Below are positions 25,957-34,417 of a stretch of 64,000 nucleotides of DNA, one piece after another. The DNA is from Bacteroidales bacterium (GTDB lineage: Bacteria; Bacteroidota; Bacteroidia; Bacteroidales; P3). Where the stretch lies: positions 1 to 64,000 of the forward strand of contig JAFSQF010000113.1 in NCBI GenBank assembly GCA_017446745.1, given 5' to 3'. The translations under genes and the position numbers were made by a program. The stretch's first letter is position 1. The number at the start of each line of letters is the position of its first letter. The notes below the pieces were generated by a model. That model saw nothing but the letters and a program-made list of their open reading frames with translations. It was not told where the DNA came from and did no database searches.

Positions 25957-25986
25957 AATGAGTGCCGGTATGTTCTTTTTTTTATG

Positions 25987-25994
25987 TACTTTTG
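25987..25994 (+). promoter_or_regulatory. -7 box TACTTTTG upstream of the DMT transporter
   Basis: Matches TAnnTTTG, 62 bp before the transporter start at 26057. The -33 element is not clear. Confidence 0.45.
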
Positions 25995-26056
25995 CAAAAT
26001 TTTTTGCAAAGATAGTAATATTTTTTTGTTTAACGGTTTAGAACATCTTTTGTTGA

Positions 26057-26968
26057 TTGAAAAATAATTTTGTTAAGAGGTATTTTCCTCAGATTCTGAT
26101 GGTTATCTCGTCGGCTTTTTGGGGGGCGTCGTTTATCTTCACCAAGGGGCTATTCCTTAGCGAGGAGGCCATAACGCCCAACATCATCCTGACGGGGCGT
26201 ATGCTCATAGCCACGGCCATCACCATGCCACTGCTTGCGCTGACAGGCAAGCTGGAGCGCATCAAACGCGAGCATATAAAATATTTCCTGCTGCTGGCGT
26301 TCACCGAGCCATTCCTCTACAGCATTTGCGAGACGGGAGGTGTGCAGCTGGTGTCGGGCAGCCTGGCAAGCATCATCGTGGCCACCATACCCCTTTTCAT
26401 ACCTTTCGGTATGGCATTGGTTTATAAGGAGAGGCTCAGAGTGCGTGCCGTGGTTGGCGTGATGTTGTCGTTGATGGGCATAGCCCTGATGTCGCTCAAC
26501 GACGATTTTTCGTTCACCGCCGACCCCAAGGGGCTGCTGCTGCTTGGTGGCGCCGTACTGATTGCTGTGTTCTATACTCTTACGCTGGTGAAGATCTTGG
26601 ACCACTACAGACCGATGACCATCACGGCATGGCAGAACTGCATAGGGCTTTTCTATTTCCTGCCACTGATGCTCATGACCGACGGCCATCGCCTGCCGAT
26701 GCTGAGCTACAGCCTGCCGATGTGGGGGATGCTGGCCTTTCTGGGTGTGTTCTGCTCCACGGTGGCATACATGTTTTTCAACGTGGGTATGAAACATTTG
26801 GGGGCCACAGCCGGGTCGGTGTACAACAATATCATCCCGGTGTTCTCGTTGCTTTTGGCGTTGGCCATAGGGCAGGAGAAGCTGAGCTGGCTTAAGGTGG
26901 CCGGTATGGCCGTGGTGCTTGTGGGGCTGACAATAGCGCAGAAAAAAAATGGTGCCGCAAAGCAATAA
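26057..26968 (+). CDS. EamA-family (DMT) transporter
   Basis: 303 aa with ten predicted membrane segments in two EamA halves. The first half begins ILMVISSAFWGASFIFTKG, the second GLLLLGGAVLIAVFYTLTLV. An in-frame stop lies directly before the TTG at 26057, so the start is TTG 26057 (KNNFVKRYFPQ) or the ATG at 26099; the basic N-terminus favours TTG. It is an inner-membrane metabolite exporter or permease of unknown substrate. The stop codon lies within the first copy of a 32-bp direct repeat. Confidence 0.88.
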   Translation: MKNNFVKRYFPQILMVISSAFWGASFIFTKGLFLSEEAITPNIILTGRMLIATAITMPLLALTGKLERIKREHIKYFLLLAFTEPFLYSICETGGVQLVSGSLASIIVATIPLFIPFGMALVYKERLRVRAVVGVMLSLMGIALMSLNDDFSFTADPKGLLLLGGAVLIAVFYTLTLVKILDHYRPMTITAWQNCIGLFYFLPLMLMTDGHRLPMLSYSLPMWGMLAFLGVFCSTVAYMFFNVGMKHLGATAGSVYNNIIPVFSLLLALAIGQEKLSWLKVAGMAVVLVGLTIAQKKNGAAKQ

Positions 26969-27022
26969 ATATCTCATTGCAACGTTTAGCAGAGCAATAA
27001 ATATCTCTTTCCAACGTTAAGA
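26961..27022. repeat. Direct repeat, about 30 bp, period 32 bp
   Basis: AGCAATAAATATCTC plus CAACGTT recurs at 26961-26990 and 26993-27022. The first copy includes the DMT transporter stop and the second ends just before the lipoprotein start. Confidence 0.8.
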
Positions 27023-27027
27023 CAGGC

Positions 27028-27936
27028 ATGAAAAGAAGAATACAGATCATGGTGGCCGCTGTGGCTACGCTGGCCACGCTCCTCTCGTGCGACCGCTATG
27101 AGGGCGACGTTGTTGAGCCCTCGTATCTGAAGATAGATTCCATCTATGTGGTAGACAACAGCCAGACGTCGTGGAGCAACGAGAGCGGCTTCTTCACCAG
27201 TGCAGTGGATGCCGTCAACGTGGTTGTTTGGGCCGAGGGCGATGCCGCCGAGACCAACCTGGGTACCTTCCAGCTGCCCTGCACGGTGCCGGTGCTGAAG
27301 CGTGGCAACGTCGACATGGTGCGTATCTCGCCCGTGGTGAAGCAGGATGGCATTGCCGGCAAGCGCATCACCTACCCCTATTATCAGGATATAACCCTTG
27401 AGGATGTCCGGTTTGCGACCGATTCCGTCACCGACCTCGGAACGCTCACGACGCAGTTTGTCCCCGGGATGAAAGTGCTATGGCGGGAGTTTTTTGAGCC
27501 CGGGCCCAACGAGATCTCGCTCGACAGCGTGGTGCAGCGTTGCTATTCGCTCGACACCGTGCGGTGGGGCTACGGCTGCGGTCGCGTGCATATCGCCGAC
27601 AGCGTCACGCGACTGGCGTTCTGGAGCGACACCACGTACACCATCCCCAGTGCCTCGTCGATAGTGTATTTAGAGATGGACTATTGGAGCGATGTGGACT
27701 TCACCGTGGCCCTCTACAACCCCACCACGTCGGGAGGCACCAACGTGTTAATCAATCACATGACTATCTATGGAAAGCCGGAACAGGGATGGCAGAAGAT
27801 ATACATCAACATCGGCGGTACCTGGTCGCGCCACAGTGGCCACTACCCCGACATCCGCCCCTATTTCTATATCCTCAACGATGGTGCCCAGTCGGGCAAC
27901 CTATATATCGACAACATTAAACTGGTTGTGATATGA
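27028..27936 (+). CDS. Hypothetical surface lipoprotein
   Basis: 302 aa, not recognised. Lipobox TLLSC with Cys 21, followed by an acidic stretch (DRYEGDVVE). The mature protein is beta-rich with a C-terminal half (VYLEMDYWSDVDFTVALY, GWQKIYINIGGTW, NLYIDNIKLVVI) resembling a galactose-binding-like or concanavalin-type sandwich. Similar lipoproteins precede glycan-export genes in Bacteroidales. 164 bp of AT-rich DNA separates it from the sugar transferase. Confidence 0.65.
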   Translation: MKRRIQIMVAAVATLATLLSCDRYEGDVVEPSYLKIDSIYVVDNSQTSWSNESGFFTSAVDAVNVVVWAEGDAAETNLGTFQLPCTVPVLKRGNVDMVRISPVVKQDGIAGKRITYPYYQDITLEDVRFATDSVTDLGTLTTQFVPGMKVLWREFFEPGPNEISLDSVVQRCYSLDTVRWGYGCGRVHIADSVTRLAFWSDTTYTIPSASSIVYLEMDYWSDVDFTVALYNPTTSGGTNVLINHMTIYGKPEQGWQKIYINIGGTWSRHSGHYPDIRPYFYILNDGAQSGNLYIDNIKLVVI

Positions 27937-28100
27937 TGTCGGGCTGTCGGGTTGTGGAATTGTTGAAAAGTAGTGATTGACAGCCTTCTTTTTTTGCACG
28001 GTTATTTAATGAACAAAATAAAAAATAAAACTCTCTATTTATGACAAAATAATTATCAGTGATTTAACCAAGAAAATTGTTTCATAAATAGAACTCGCTG

Positions 28101-29519
28101 ATGAACAAAAAAGTTCAGACCGCCAAATACGTCGTTTGGGACGTTTTTGCCGCAATCGTGGCATGGGCCATATTCTTCTTCTACCGCAAGATATCCATCG
28201 AACGGGAGCTTTTCGAGGATGTTAACCAGGTGTTTGCCGACAGCAATTTCTGGTGGGGCATATTCCTCTTGCCTGCGGCGTGGTGTGCGCTCTACATCAT
28301 ACAGGGCACCTACCGCAACGTCTACCGCAAGGCGCGCCTCAAGGAGCTGCAGATGACTTTTTGGGCATCGCTCTTGGGTGTCATCGTCATCTTCTTCGCC
28401 CTGCTCCTCGACGACGCCATAACGTCCTACCGCAATTATTATGCCAGTTTCGCCATCCTTTTCGTGCTGCATTTCAGCCTCACATACGTCGGACGGCTCT
28501 GCATCACGTCGCGCACGGCACGAAAGATCCACACACGCCGCATAGGCTTTCCGACGCTGCTTGTGGGCAGCAAGGAGAAAGCCTACGCCACCTACAAGGA
28601 GCTTGACGAGCAGGCCGTCTATTCTGGCAACCTCTTCGTGGGTTTTATCACCGTCAATGGTCATATCGACCCACGCCTGCAGGAGGTGATGCCCCATCTG
28701 GGCGATTCAAGCCAGATCAACCAGCTGATAGAGCGATACAATATTGAAGAGGTTATCTTCGCTATCGAGGACTATGAGAAGGACAAGATTAACGAGATAA
28801 TCCGTATCCTTGACCGGCGCGACGACGTCATCATCAAAATCACACCCGACTTGCGCGACATCGTCTATGGTTCGGTGAAGCTCAGCTCCATCTTCCATTC
28901 GCCGCTCATCACCTTCAATCCGCGGCCTATGGAAGAGTGGCAATACTCCGTCAAGCGCCTGGCCGACATCGTGTTCTCGATGCTTGCCCTGCTGCTGCTC
29001 TCGCCGGTGTTCCTCTTCACCGCGCTGATGGTGAAATTCAGTTCGCCGGGGCCTATCTTCTATGCCCAAGAGCGCATAGGCTATCGTGGCAAACCCTTCA
29101 AGATGCACAAATTCCGCTCGATGTATGTCGATGCCGAGGCCGCCGGTCCGGCCCTATCGAAGGACGACGACCCGCGCATCACCCCTTTCGGGCGCATCAT
29201 GCGCAAATACCGCCTCGACGAGATACCGCAGTTCTACAACGTGCTGAAAGGCACCATGTCGTTGGTGGGTCCGCGACCCGAAAGACAGTATTTCATTGAC
29301 CAGATTGTGGAGCGCGCCCCCGAGTATCTGTTGCTGCAGAAAGTGAAGCCGGGCATCACGTCGTGGGGGCAGGTGAAATACGGCTACGCCGAGAACGTGG
29401 ACGAGATGGTGGAGCGCTTGCGCTACGACCTTCTGTATTTGGAGAATATGTCGTTGGCTACCGATATCAAGATACTGCTCTACACCGTCATCATCATCAT
29501 CCAGGGCCGCGGAAAGTAA
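28101..29519 (+). CDS. Polyprenyl glycosylphosphotransferase (WbaP/WcaJ-like)
   Basis: 472 aa. Four N-terminal membrane segments (about 8-25, 47-67, 82-101 and 113-130), a CoA-binding-like Rossmann domain (FPTLLVGSKEKAYATYKEL to VIIKITPDLRD), a membrane hairpin (about 293-315) and the bacterial sugar-transferase domain: FSSPGPIFYAQERIG, FKMHKFRSMY, KYRLDEIPQFYNVLKG, MSLVGPRPER and GITSWGQVKYGY. It loads the first sugar phosphate onto undecaprenyl phosphate to start exopolysaccharide or O-antigen synthesis. No other glycan genes are beside it. Confidence 0.93.
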   Translation: MNKKVQTAKYVVWDVFAAIVAWAIFFFYRKISIERELFEDVNQVFADSNFWWGIFLLPAAWCALYIIQGTYRNVYRKARLKELQMTFWASLLGVIVIFFALLLDDAITSYRNYYASFAILFVLHFSLTYVGRLCITSRTARKIHTRRIGFPTLLVGSKEKAYATYKELDEQAVYSGNLFVGFITVNGHIDPRLQEVMPHLGDSSQINQLIERYNIEEVIFAIEDYEKDKINEIIRILDRRDDVIIKITPDLRDIVYGSVKLSSIFHSPLITFNPRPMEEWQYSVKRLADIVFSMLALLLLSPVFLFTALMVKFSSPGPIFYAQERIGYRGKPFKMHKFRSMYVDAEAAGPALSKDDDPRITPFGRIMRKYRLDEIPQFYNVLKGTMSLVGPRPERQYFIDQIVERAPEYLLLQKVKPGITSWGQVKYGYAENVDEMVERLRYDLLYLENMSLATDIKILLYTVIIIIQGRGK

Positions 29520-29551
29520 CAGGAGAAAGAATTTTTAGTTTTAGGAAAACA

Positions 29552-29664
29552 AAAAGGGGCTTCTGAAGGATGGGGAGCAATGTTCAAAAATCCCTATGAT
29601 GGCCTTCAGAAGTCCCGGCATGGTTCTCAGGTCTGACGACCCAAGGGAACCGGGGTCCCCTTTT
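29552..29664. ncRNA. Candidate structured element (three nested stems)
   Basis: Outer arms AAAAGGGG (29552-29559) and CCCCTTTT (29657-29664) enclose a 10-bp stem CTTCTGAAGG / CCTTCAGAAG (29560-29569 with 29603-29612) and a hairpin GGTTC/GAACC (29622-29626 with 29647-29651) with inner GGTC/GACC. It lies between convergent genes. It could be a bidirectional terminator, a palindromic mobile element or a structured RNA. Function not shown. Confidence 0.4.
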
Positions 29665-29731
29665 CGACAAAATAACAAACAACTCTTTAGTACCCCTTCT
29701 TGCAAAAAAATTGCAAAAAAGCAAAAAAAAA

Positions 29732-30586
29732 TTATAAATTTATGTAAGTTATTTTGTCGTAACGTTTTATCCATGTCAGTTGCTTCTTGGCATAGTGCCA
29801 GGTGTTGTTTTTTATTGCGTCAATGGCTTGCTGTAGGGACGTGGAGCCGTCGAGGAAGGCGAAGAGTTCGCGATAGCCCACGGTGTGGAGGGTGTTGAGG
29901 TGTCGCAGGTGCAGCAGGCTTTTCACCTCGTCGAGCAATCCCTGCTCCATCATCAGGTCCACGCGACGGTAGATGCGGTTGCGCAGCAGGTCGCGGTGGC
30001 GCAGCAGAGCAATCAGGTTCACCTCGAAAGGACGTTTTGGTAGAGGCCTTGCCAGCAGTTGGCTGTATGGCACGCCGGCGGTGAGGCAGACCTCGAGGGC
30101 GCGCTGCACGCGGATGGGGTTGCTGCGGTCGACGGATGCATAGTAGGAGGGGTCGAGCCGTGCCAGTTCGTCGAGCATGTCGGGCAGCTCGCCATTGGCT
30201 ATGCGTTGGCTGAGGCGTTGGCGCAACTCAGGCGAGGGGTCGGGGAGGAGGTTGATGCCGTGGCAGAGAGCGTCGACATAAAGTCCGGAGCCGCCGACGG
30301 CCACGACATCGTTGTGAGAAAGAAACAATTGGGTGATGAGCTTGAAGGCATCGTTGCCATAGTCGAAGGCGTTGTAGGGATTGCATACAGAGCGGCAGGC
30401 GATGAAATGGTGAGGAGCGGCGGCTAGTTCGTCGGGCGAGGGGCGCGCCACGCCGATATTGAGCTCGCTGTAGAACTGGCGCGAGTCGCACGACACAATC
30501 TCAGTGCCGAGCCTTTGGGCCAGCTCGATGGCATAGGCAGTCTTGCCTACGGCAGTGGGGCCGAGAACAACGTGTAGTGTTGGCAA
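29732..30586 (-). CDS. miaA: tRNA dimethylallyltransferase
   Basis: 284 aa. It adds dimethylallyl to A37 of tRNAs that read UNN codons. Walker A GPTAVGKT (residues 8-15), substrate motifs SCDSRQFYSELNIG (the SxDSxQxY motif), VVAVGGSGLYVDAL and NPIRVQRALEV, and the C-terminal TVGYREL and KNNTWHYAKKQLTWIKR. It is slightly shorter than many homologues but complete. The CCA-adding gene lies 37 bp upstream on the same strand; together they form a tRNA-maturation unit. Confidence 0.95.
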   Translation of the reverse strand: MPTLHVVLGPTAVGKTAYAIELAQRLGTEIVSCDSRQFYSELNIGVARPSPDELAAAPHHFIACRSVCNPYNAFDYGNDAFKLITQLFLSHNDVVAVGGSGLYVDALCHGINLLPDPSPELRQRLSQRIANGELPDMLDELARLDPSYYASVDRSNPIRVQRALEVCLTAGVPYSQLLARPLPKRPFEVNLIALLRHRDLLRNRIYRRVDLMMEQGLLDEVKSLLHLRHLNTLHTVGYRELFAFLDGSTSLQQAIDAIKNNTWHYAKKQLTWIKRYDKITYINL

Positions 30587-30623
30587 TTTAAATTGTCAAT
30601 TGTTAAATAGATTATTTTTACTG

Positions 30624-32072
30624 TTACATAATTATAGAATCATCACTTTTGCTGTCCACTTGCTTCAGGCCCATGTTGTTGGCGAGGGTGAGCATCATTT
30701 GCCAGGCGGCGTCGCGGTTGTTTGGGATGGTGCCGTCGAGGATGGCATCCTTGATGGCGTCCTTGATCACGCCCACCTCGTGGCAGGGGCCGAGGCCGAA
30801 GGTCTGCATGATGTCCAGACCGCTCACGGGGGGTTGGAAGTTGCGTATGCGGTCCTTTTCTTCTATTTCTACAAGTTTTTGTCGTACAAGTTTATAGTTC
30901 TCGCGGAAGCGTTTTTTCTTAGCCTCTTGTTTCGAGGTGATGTCGGCCTCGCAGAGCAGCATGAGGTCGTCGATGTCGTCGCCGGCCTCGAAGAGGAGGC
31001 GACGCACAGCCGAGTCGGTCACCACATCGTCGGCAATAACGATGGGGCGGAGGTGCAGCATGACGAGTTTTTCCACGTATTTCATTTTGGCGTCGAGTGG
31101 CAGTCGGAGGCGTCGGAAGATGCGTCCCACCATTTTGGCGCCCTTCACCTCGTGGCCGTGGAAGGTCCATCCCAGTTTTTCGTCGAAGCGTTTGGTGGCG
31201 GGTTTGCCGATATCGTGGAGGAGGGCAGCCCATCGCAGCCACAGGTCGTCGCTCTTGCGGGCCACGTTGTCGACCACCTCGAGGGTGTGGTAGAAATTGT
31301 CCTTGTGCGAGAGGCCGCCGCGTGTCTCCACGCCCTTAAGGTTTTCCAGTTCAGGGAAAAAGTAGCTTAGCAGCTTGCTTTTATAGAGAAGCAAAAGGCC
31401 TTCGGAAGGGCGTTCGGAGAGGAGAATTTTGTTCAGTTCCGACGAGATGCGTTCCATGGAGATGATTTTGATGCGTTCGGCGTTGTTCTGGATGGCCTGG
31501 AAGCATTCGGGCAGAATGACGAAGTGGAGCTGAGAGGCGAAGCGGATGGCGCGGAGCATACGGAGAGGGTCGTCGCTGAAGGTTACGGCGGGGTCGAGAG
31601 GGGTGCGTATCACGCCGCGGTCCAGGTCGATGATGCCGCCGAAGGGGTCCACCAGTTCGCCGCGGCGGCTGCTGTTGAGGCATACCGCCATGGCGTTGAT
31701 AGTGAAGTCGCGGCGGTTCTGGTCGTCTTGCAGGGTGCCGTCTTCCACGATGGGTTTGCGGCTGTCGCGCTGGTAGGATTCGCGGCGAGCGCCAACAAAT
31801 TCAATCTCCCATTCTACGTTGTTGTAGAGGTAGGTGAACTGAGCGGTGCCGAAATTGTGGAACACGTGGACCTCCTTGTGAGGGTCGATGCGGAGGGCCA
31901 CCTCTTTGGCGAGGGCAATGCCGCTGCCCACGCAGACGATGTCGATGTCGGAGCAGGGGCGCTGCAGGAAATAGTCGCGCACCACACCGCCGACGGCGTA
32001 GGCATCAATGCCCATCTCGTCGGCCACCTGGCCCACGATGTCGTATATTGGATGTGTAAGTTCTACGTCCAT
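30624..32072 (-). CDS. CCA-adding / HD-domain tRNA nucleotidyltransferase
   Basis: 482 aa, class II nucleotidyltransferase of the poly(A)-polymerase/CCA family. Head: AVGGVVRDYFLQRPCSDIDIV with the catalytic DID, then NRRDFTINAMAV and the neck DPLRMLRAIRFASQL. C-terminal HD domain LLHDIGKPATK. It rebuilds tRNA 3' CCA ends, which fits the two tRNA genes here lacking encoded CCA. A 10-bp tandem array lies about 15 bp upstream of its start codon, so the array would be in its leader. Confidence 0.93.
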   Translation of the reverse strand: MDVELTHPIYDIVGQVADEMGIDAYAVGGVVRDYFLQRPCSDIDIVCVGSGIALAKEVALRIDPHKEVHVFHNFGTAQFTYLYNNVEWEIEFVGARRESYQRDSRKPIVEDGTLQDDQNRRDFTINAMAVCLNSSRRGELVDPFGGIIDLDRGVIRTPLDPAVTFSDDPLRMLRAIRFASQLHFVILPECFQAIQNNAERIKIISMERISSELNKILLSERPSEGLLLLYKSKLLSYFFPELENLKGVETRGGLSHKDNFYHTLEVVDNVARKSDDLWLRWAALLHDIGKPATKRFDEKLGWTFHGHEVKGAKMVGRIFRRLRLPLDAKMKYVEKLVMLHLRPIVIADDVVTDSAVRRLLFEAGDDIDDLMLLCEADITSKQEAKKKRFRENYKLVRQKLVEIEEKDRIRNFQPPVSGLDIMQTFGLGPCHEVGVIKDAIKDAILDGTIPNNRDAAWQMMLTLANNMGLKQVDSKSDDSIIM

Positions 32073-32085
32073 TGGGATGGTATGA

Positions 32086-32225
32086 TAGTTGAAATAGTTG
32101 GGATGGTTGGGATGGTTGGGATGGTTGGGATGGTTGGGATAGTTGGGATAGTTGGGATAGTTGGGATGGTTCGGATAGTTGAAATAGTTGAAATGGTTGG
32201 GATGGTTGGGATGGTTGGGAAGGTT
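32086..32225 (+). repeat. 10-bp tandem array (GATGGTTGGG), about 13 units
   Basis: Units alternate between GATGGTTGGG and GATAGTTGGG, with GAAATAGTT variants at both ends. The G-rich strand is on top. It fills the gap between the CCA-adding gene start and the MORN lipoprotein stop. Confidence 0.92.
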
Positions 32226-32249
32226 CCTGTTATCTTTATCGTTTTTTGT

Positions 32250-32954
32250 TTAGTGTTCGTCGAAATCTTTGCGTTCCACGAGGTTGCCTTCTTCGTCGTA
32301 GACTTCCCAGATGTTGGCGCGCTTGCCGTTGATGTAGAAGCCGCGGTAGTAGGGGACGCCATTCTCGCGGTAGGAGTTGTAGGCCCCGTTTTCAATGCCT
32401 CCTATATAAGTGGCCTCGAGCATCTTCTGTCCGTTGGCGTAGAAGAATTCCCAGCGGCCTTCTTTCTTGCCGTTCTTCACCTTGCCCTTGGCGTTGAGGG
32501 TGTAGTTGTCGTTGAACTGGTAACGCGTTTCGTCGCCGTCCTTAAAGTAGCTGACCGAAAGGGGGCGTTGGTCGTCGGTGAATTGCAGCACTACCATCGA
32601 GTCGAAGGCCTCGGAGTGGTATACCTCGCCGGAGTTGTTGTAGATTGTCCACCCTTTGCCCATGTCGTCGGCGGTGGGGGTGCCCATAGCGAAGAGCTTG
32701 CCGTTGTCGTACCAGAAGCGCCATTCTCCGGAGGGTTTGTCGCCGTCGAAATGCTTCTCGTACATAGGTTTGCCATTGTCGTAGTACATTTTCTCTGCCA
32801 GGCGTTCCACGGTGCCGTCTTTTTTTTCCACCACGGTGAATACCAATTTCTTTGCTCCGTTTGGCCAAGTGGAGAACACGGTGTCGTAGGGGCGTTCTTT
32901 GCACGCCGTCATCAGCAGTGCCGCTAATGTTATAATGATAGATAATTTTTTCAT
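32250..32954 (-). CDS. MORN-repeat lipoprotein (YwqK-like)
   Basis: 234 aa. Lipobox LLMTAC (Cys 18). At least four MORN-type repeats: AEKMYYDNGKPMYEKHFDGDKPSG, EWRFWYDNGKLFAMG, GRWEFFYANGQKMLEATYIGG and NSYRENGVPYYRGFYINGK. This resembles the family annotated as YwqK antitoxin-like, but there is no toxin partner here; a structural envelope role is more likely. It is encoded downstream of meaB on the same strand (28 bp). Confidence 0.82.
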   Translation of the reverse strand: MKKLSIIITLAALLMTACKERPYDTVFSTWPNGAKKLVFTVVEKKDGTVERLAEKMYYDNGKPMYEKHFDGDKPSGEWRFWYDNGKLFAMGTPTADDMGKGWTIYNNSGEVYHSEAFDSMVVLQFTDDQRPLSVSYFKDGDETRYQFNDNYTLNAKGKVKNGKKEGRWEFFYANGQKMLEATYIGGIENGAYNSYRENGVPYYRGFYINGKRANIWEVYDEEGNLVERKDFDEH

Positions 32955-32982
32955 AAAGGGGATGAGTTTAGATGTTAGACCA

Positions 32983-34104
32983 TTAATTGTTTAGGGATTC
33001 CGGGGCTTCGTTGGCCACCAGCTGTTCGGCAGCGATGTAGGGGCTTATTTTGTCGGCGAGGATTGCTTTGCGAGCCTCTTCGAGGCGCTGCTCGATGCCT
33101 GGGGTGGCGAAGAAGCGTTCCTTCAGGGTGCTTTCGATGGTTTCTTCCAGAATGCGGAGGCTCTGCTGTTGGCGTTTGTGGTAGAAATAGCCGTTTTGCT
33201 TGGTGAAGGCCACATATTCGAGGACGCTGTTCCAAATGTCCTGGAGGCCCTGTTTGCTGTAGGCCGAGCAGAGGGTCACGGGTACAGACCATCCCGAGTC
33301 AGGCATGGGGAAGAGGTGCAGAGCGTTGCGGAACTGCTGAGCGGCCAGCGAGGCCTTGTCGCCGTCGAGGTCGCATTTGTTGATGGCAATCATGTCGGCC
33401 ATCTCCATGATGCCGCGTTTGATGCCTTGCAGCTCGTCGCCGGTGTTGGCCAGCTGGATTAGGAGGAAGAAGTCGACCATAGAGTGCGCGGCCACTTCGG
33501 ACTGTCCCACGCCGACGGTCTCTACGATGACAGTGTCGAAGCCGGCGGCTTCGCATAGGAGGATGATCTCGCGCGTTTTGCGCGCCACGCCGCCCAACGA
33601 GCCTGCCGATGGCGAGGGGCGTATGAAAGCGTTGGGGTCCACCGACAGCTCCTCCATGCGCGTCTTGTCGCCCAGGATGCTGCCCTTCGAGCGTTCGCTG
33701 CTGGGGTCGATGGCCAGCACGGCCACCTTGTGGTTCAGTGTGGTAAGCATCTTGCCGAGGGCCTCGATGATGGTGCTCTTGCCAGCCCCGGGGACGCCTG
33801 TGATGCCCAGCCTTACCGACTTGCCGGAATGTGGGAGGCACAGCTCAATCACCTGCTGGGCTTTGTGGCGGTGGGCCGGGAGGCTGCTTTCGACAAGAGT
33901 GATGGCACGCGAAAGCATGACGCGGTCGCCGTGCACAATGCCGTCCACCAACTCCTCCACCGAGGGTTCCTGACGACGTTTTTTTAGCATTTTTTCGAGG
34001 TAAAAATTGCTAATTTGCTCTGGCTGTTTCACCCCTTGTTGCACGTTTAGGGCGCTGTCGTAATCAAAATTTGAATATGTTTTTTTATCTTTTTCATCCA
34101 TCAT
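32983..34104 (-). CDS. meaB: Methylmalonyl-CoA mutase-associated GTPase MeaB
   Basis: 373 aa from the ATG at 34104 (MMDEKDKK). A longer frame to 34155 is open, but a -7 box at 34158-34165 places the transcript start at or inside that extension, which favours the shorter form. G3E GTPase motifs: Walker A GVPGAGKST, IDPSSERSKGSILGDKTRM, DTVIVETVGVGQSE and NKCDLD. It chaperones adenosylcobalamin loading of methylmalonyl-CoA mutase in succinate-propionate metabolism. The mutase genes are not in the window. Confidence 0.94.
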   Translation of the reverse strand: MMDEKDKKTYSNFDYDSALNVQQGVKQPEQISNFYLEKMLKKRRQEPSVEELVDGIVHGDRVMLSRAITLVESSLPAHRHKAQQVIELCLPHSGKSVRLGITGVPGAGKSTIIEALGKMLTTLNHKVAVLAIDPSSERSKGSILGDKTRMEELSVDPNAFIRPSPSAGSLGGVARKTREIILLCEAAGFDTVIVETVGVGQSEVAAHSMVDFFLLIQLANTGDELQGIKRGIMEMADMIAINKCDLDGDKASLAAQQFRNALHLFPMPDSGWSVPVTLCSAYSKQGLQDIWNSVLEYVAFTKQNGYFYHKRQQQSLRILEETIESTLKERFFATPGIEQRLEEARKAILADKISPYIAAEQLVANEAPESLNN

Positions 34105-34157
34105 AACATGCTGTAGTTTAGTATTATACAACAATAAAGGATTTATGTTTTGCACTA

Positions 34158-34165
34158 CAAAGATA
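34158..34165 (-). promoter_or_regulatory. -7 box TATCTTTG for meaB
   Basis: Minus-strand match to TAnnTTTG, 53 bp before the chosen meaB start. It is divergent from the tRNA-Met promoter about 20 bp away. Confidence 0.5.
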
Positions 34166-34184
34166 CATCATTTTGAAAAAAAAA

Positions 34185-34215
34185 TTTGCCATGTAAAGAA
34201 ATTTGTGTACTTTTG
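34185..34215 (+). promoter_or_regulatory. Bacteroides-type promoter for tRNA-Met
   Basis: TTTG (34185-34188), 19 bp, TACTTTTG (34208-34215), with the tRNA 22 bp downstream. It matches the -33/-7 consensus. Confidence 0.75.
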
Positions 34216-34237
34216 CACTCGTTTTCATGGGAAAGAT

Positions 34238-34311
34238 GGCGGGGTAGCTCAGCTGGTTAGAGCGTCGGATTCATAACCCGGAGGTCATGAGTTCAATTCT
34301 CATCCCCGCTA
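34238..34311 (+). tRNA. tRNA-Met (anticodon CAU, elongator)
   Basis: A 74-nt cloverleaf with acceptor GGCGGGG/CCCCGCT (first pair G-U) and discriminator A, D-arm AGCTCAGCTGGTTAGAGC, anticodon loop TTCATAA and T-arm GAGTTCAATTC. The anticodon stem TCGGA/CCCGG has an A-C pair next to the loop. CCA is not encoded. It lacks the three G-C pairs of an initiator stem, so elongator Met is preferred. Confidence 0.85.
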
Positions 34312-34316
34312 CAGAC

Positions 34317-34343
34317 AAAGGCCTCACAACACGTGAGGCCTTT
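34317..34343. terminator. Terminator after tRNA-Met
   Basis: An 11-bp perfect stem (AAAGGCCTCAC with its complement at 34333-34343) and a 5-nt loop AACAC. Only three T follow on the top strand, so it is a strong hairpin with a short tract. Confidence 0.7.
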
Positions 34344-34417
34344 ACTGTATCCGGGAGGGTGAACAGGCTTGTGAGGATAACAATTCGACGATTTCACTAT
34401 GTTGCTACCGAGAGGCT

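Noticed and set aside
32250..32954. MORN lipoprotein as the antitoxin of a TA system
   Set aside because: It is a secreted lipoprotein and no toxin gene is adjacent; the YwqK antitoxin label is a family-name carry-over.
34105..34155. Longer MeaB start at 34155
   Set aside because: A -7 box at 34158-34165 would put the transcript start inside it, and the extra residues lack family similarity.
34105..34237. Cobalamin riboswitch upstream of meaB
   Set aside because: The leader is only about 50 nt and lacks a B12-box-like sequence.
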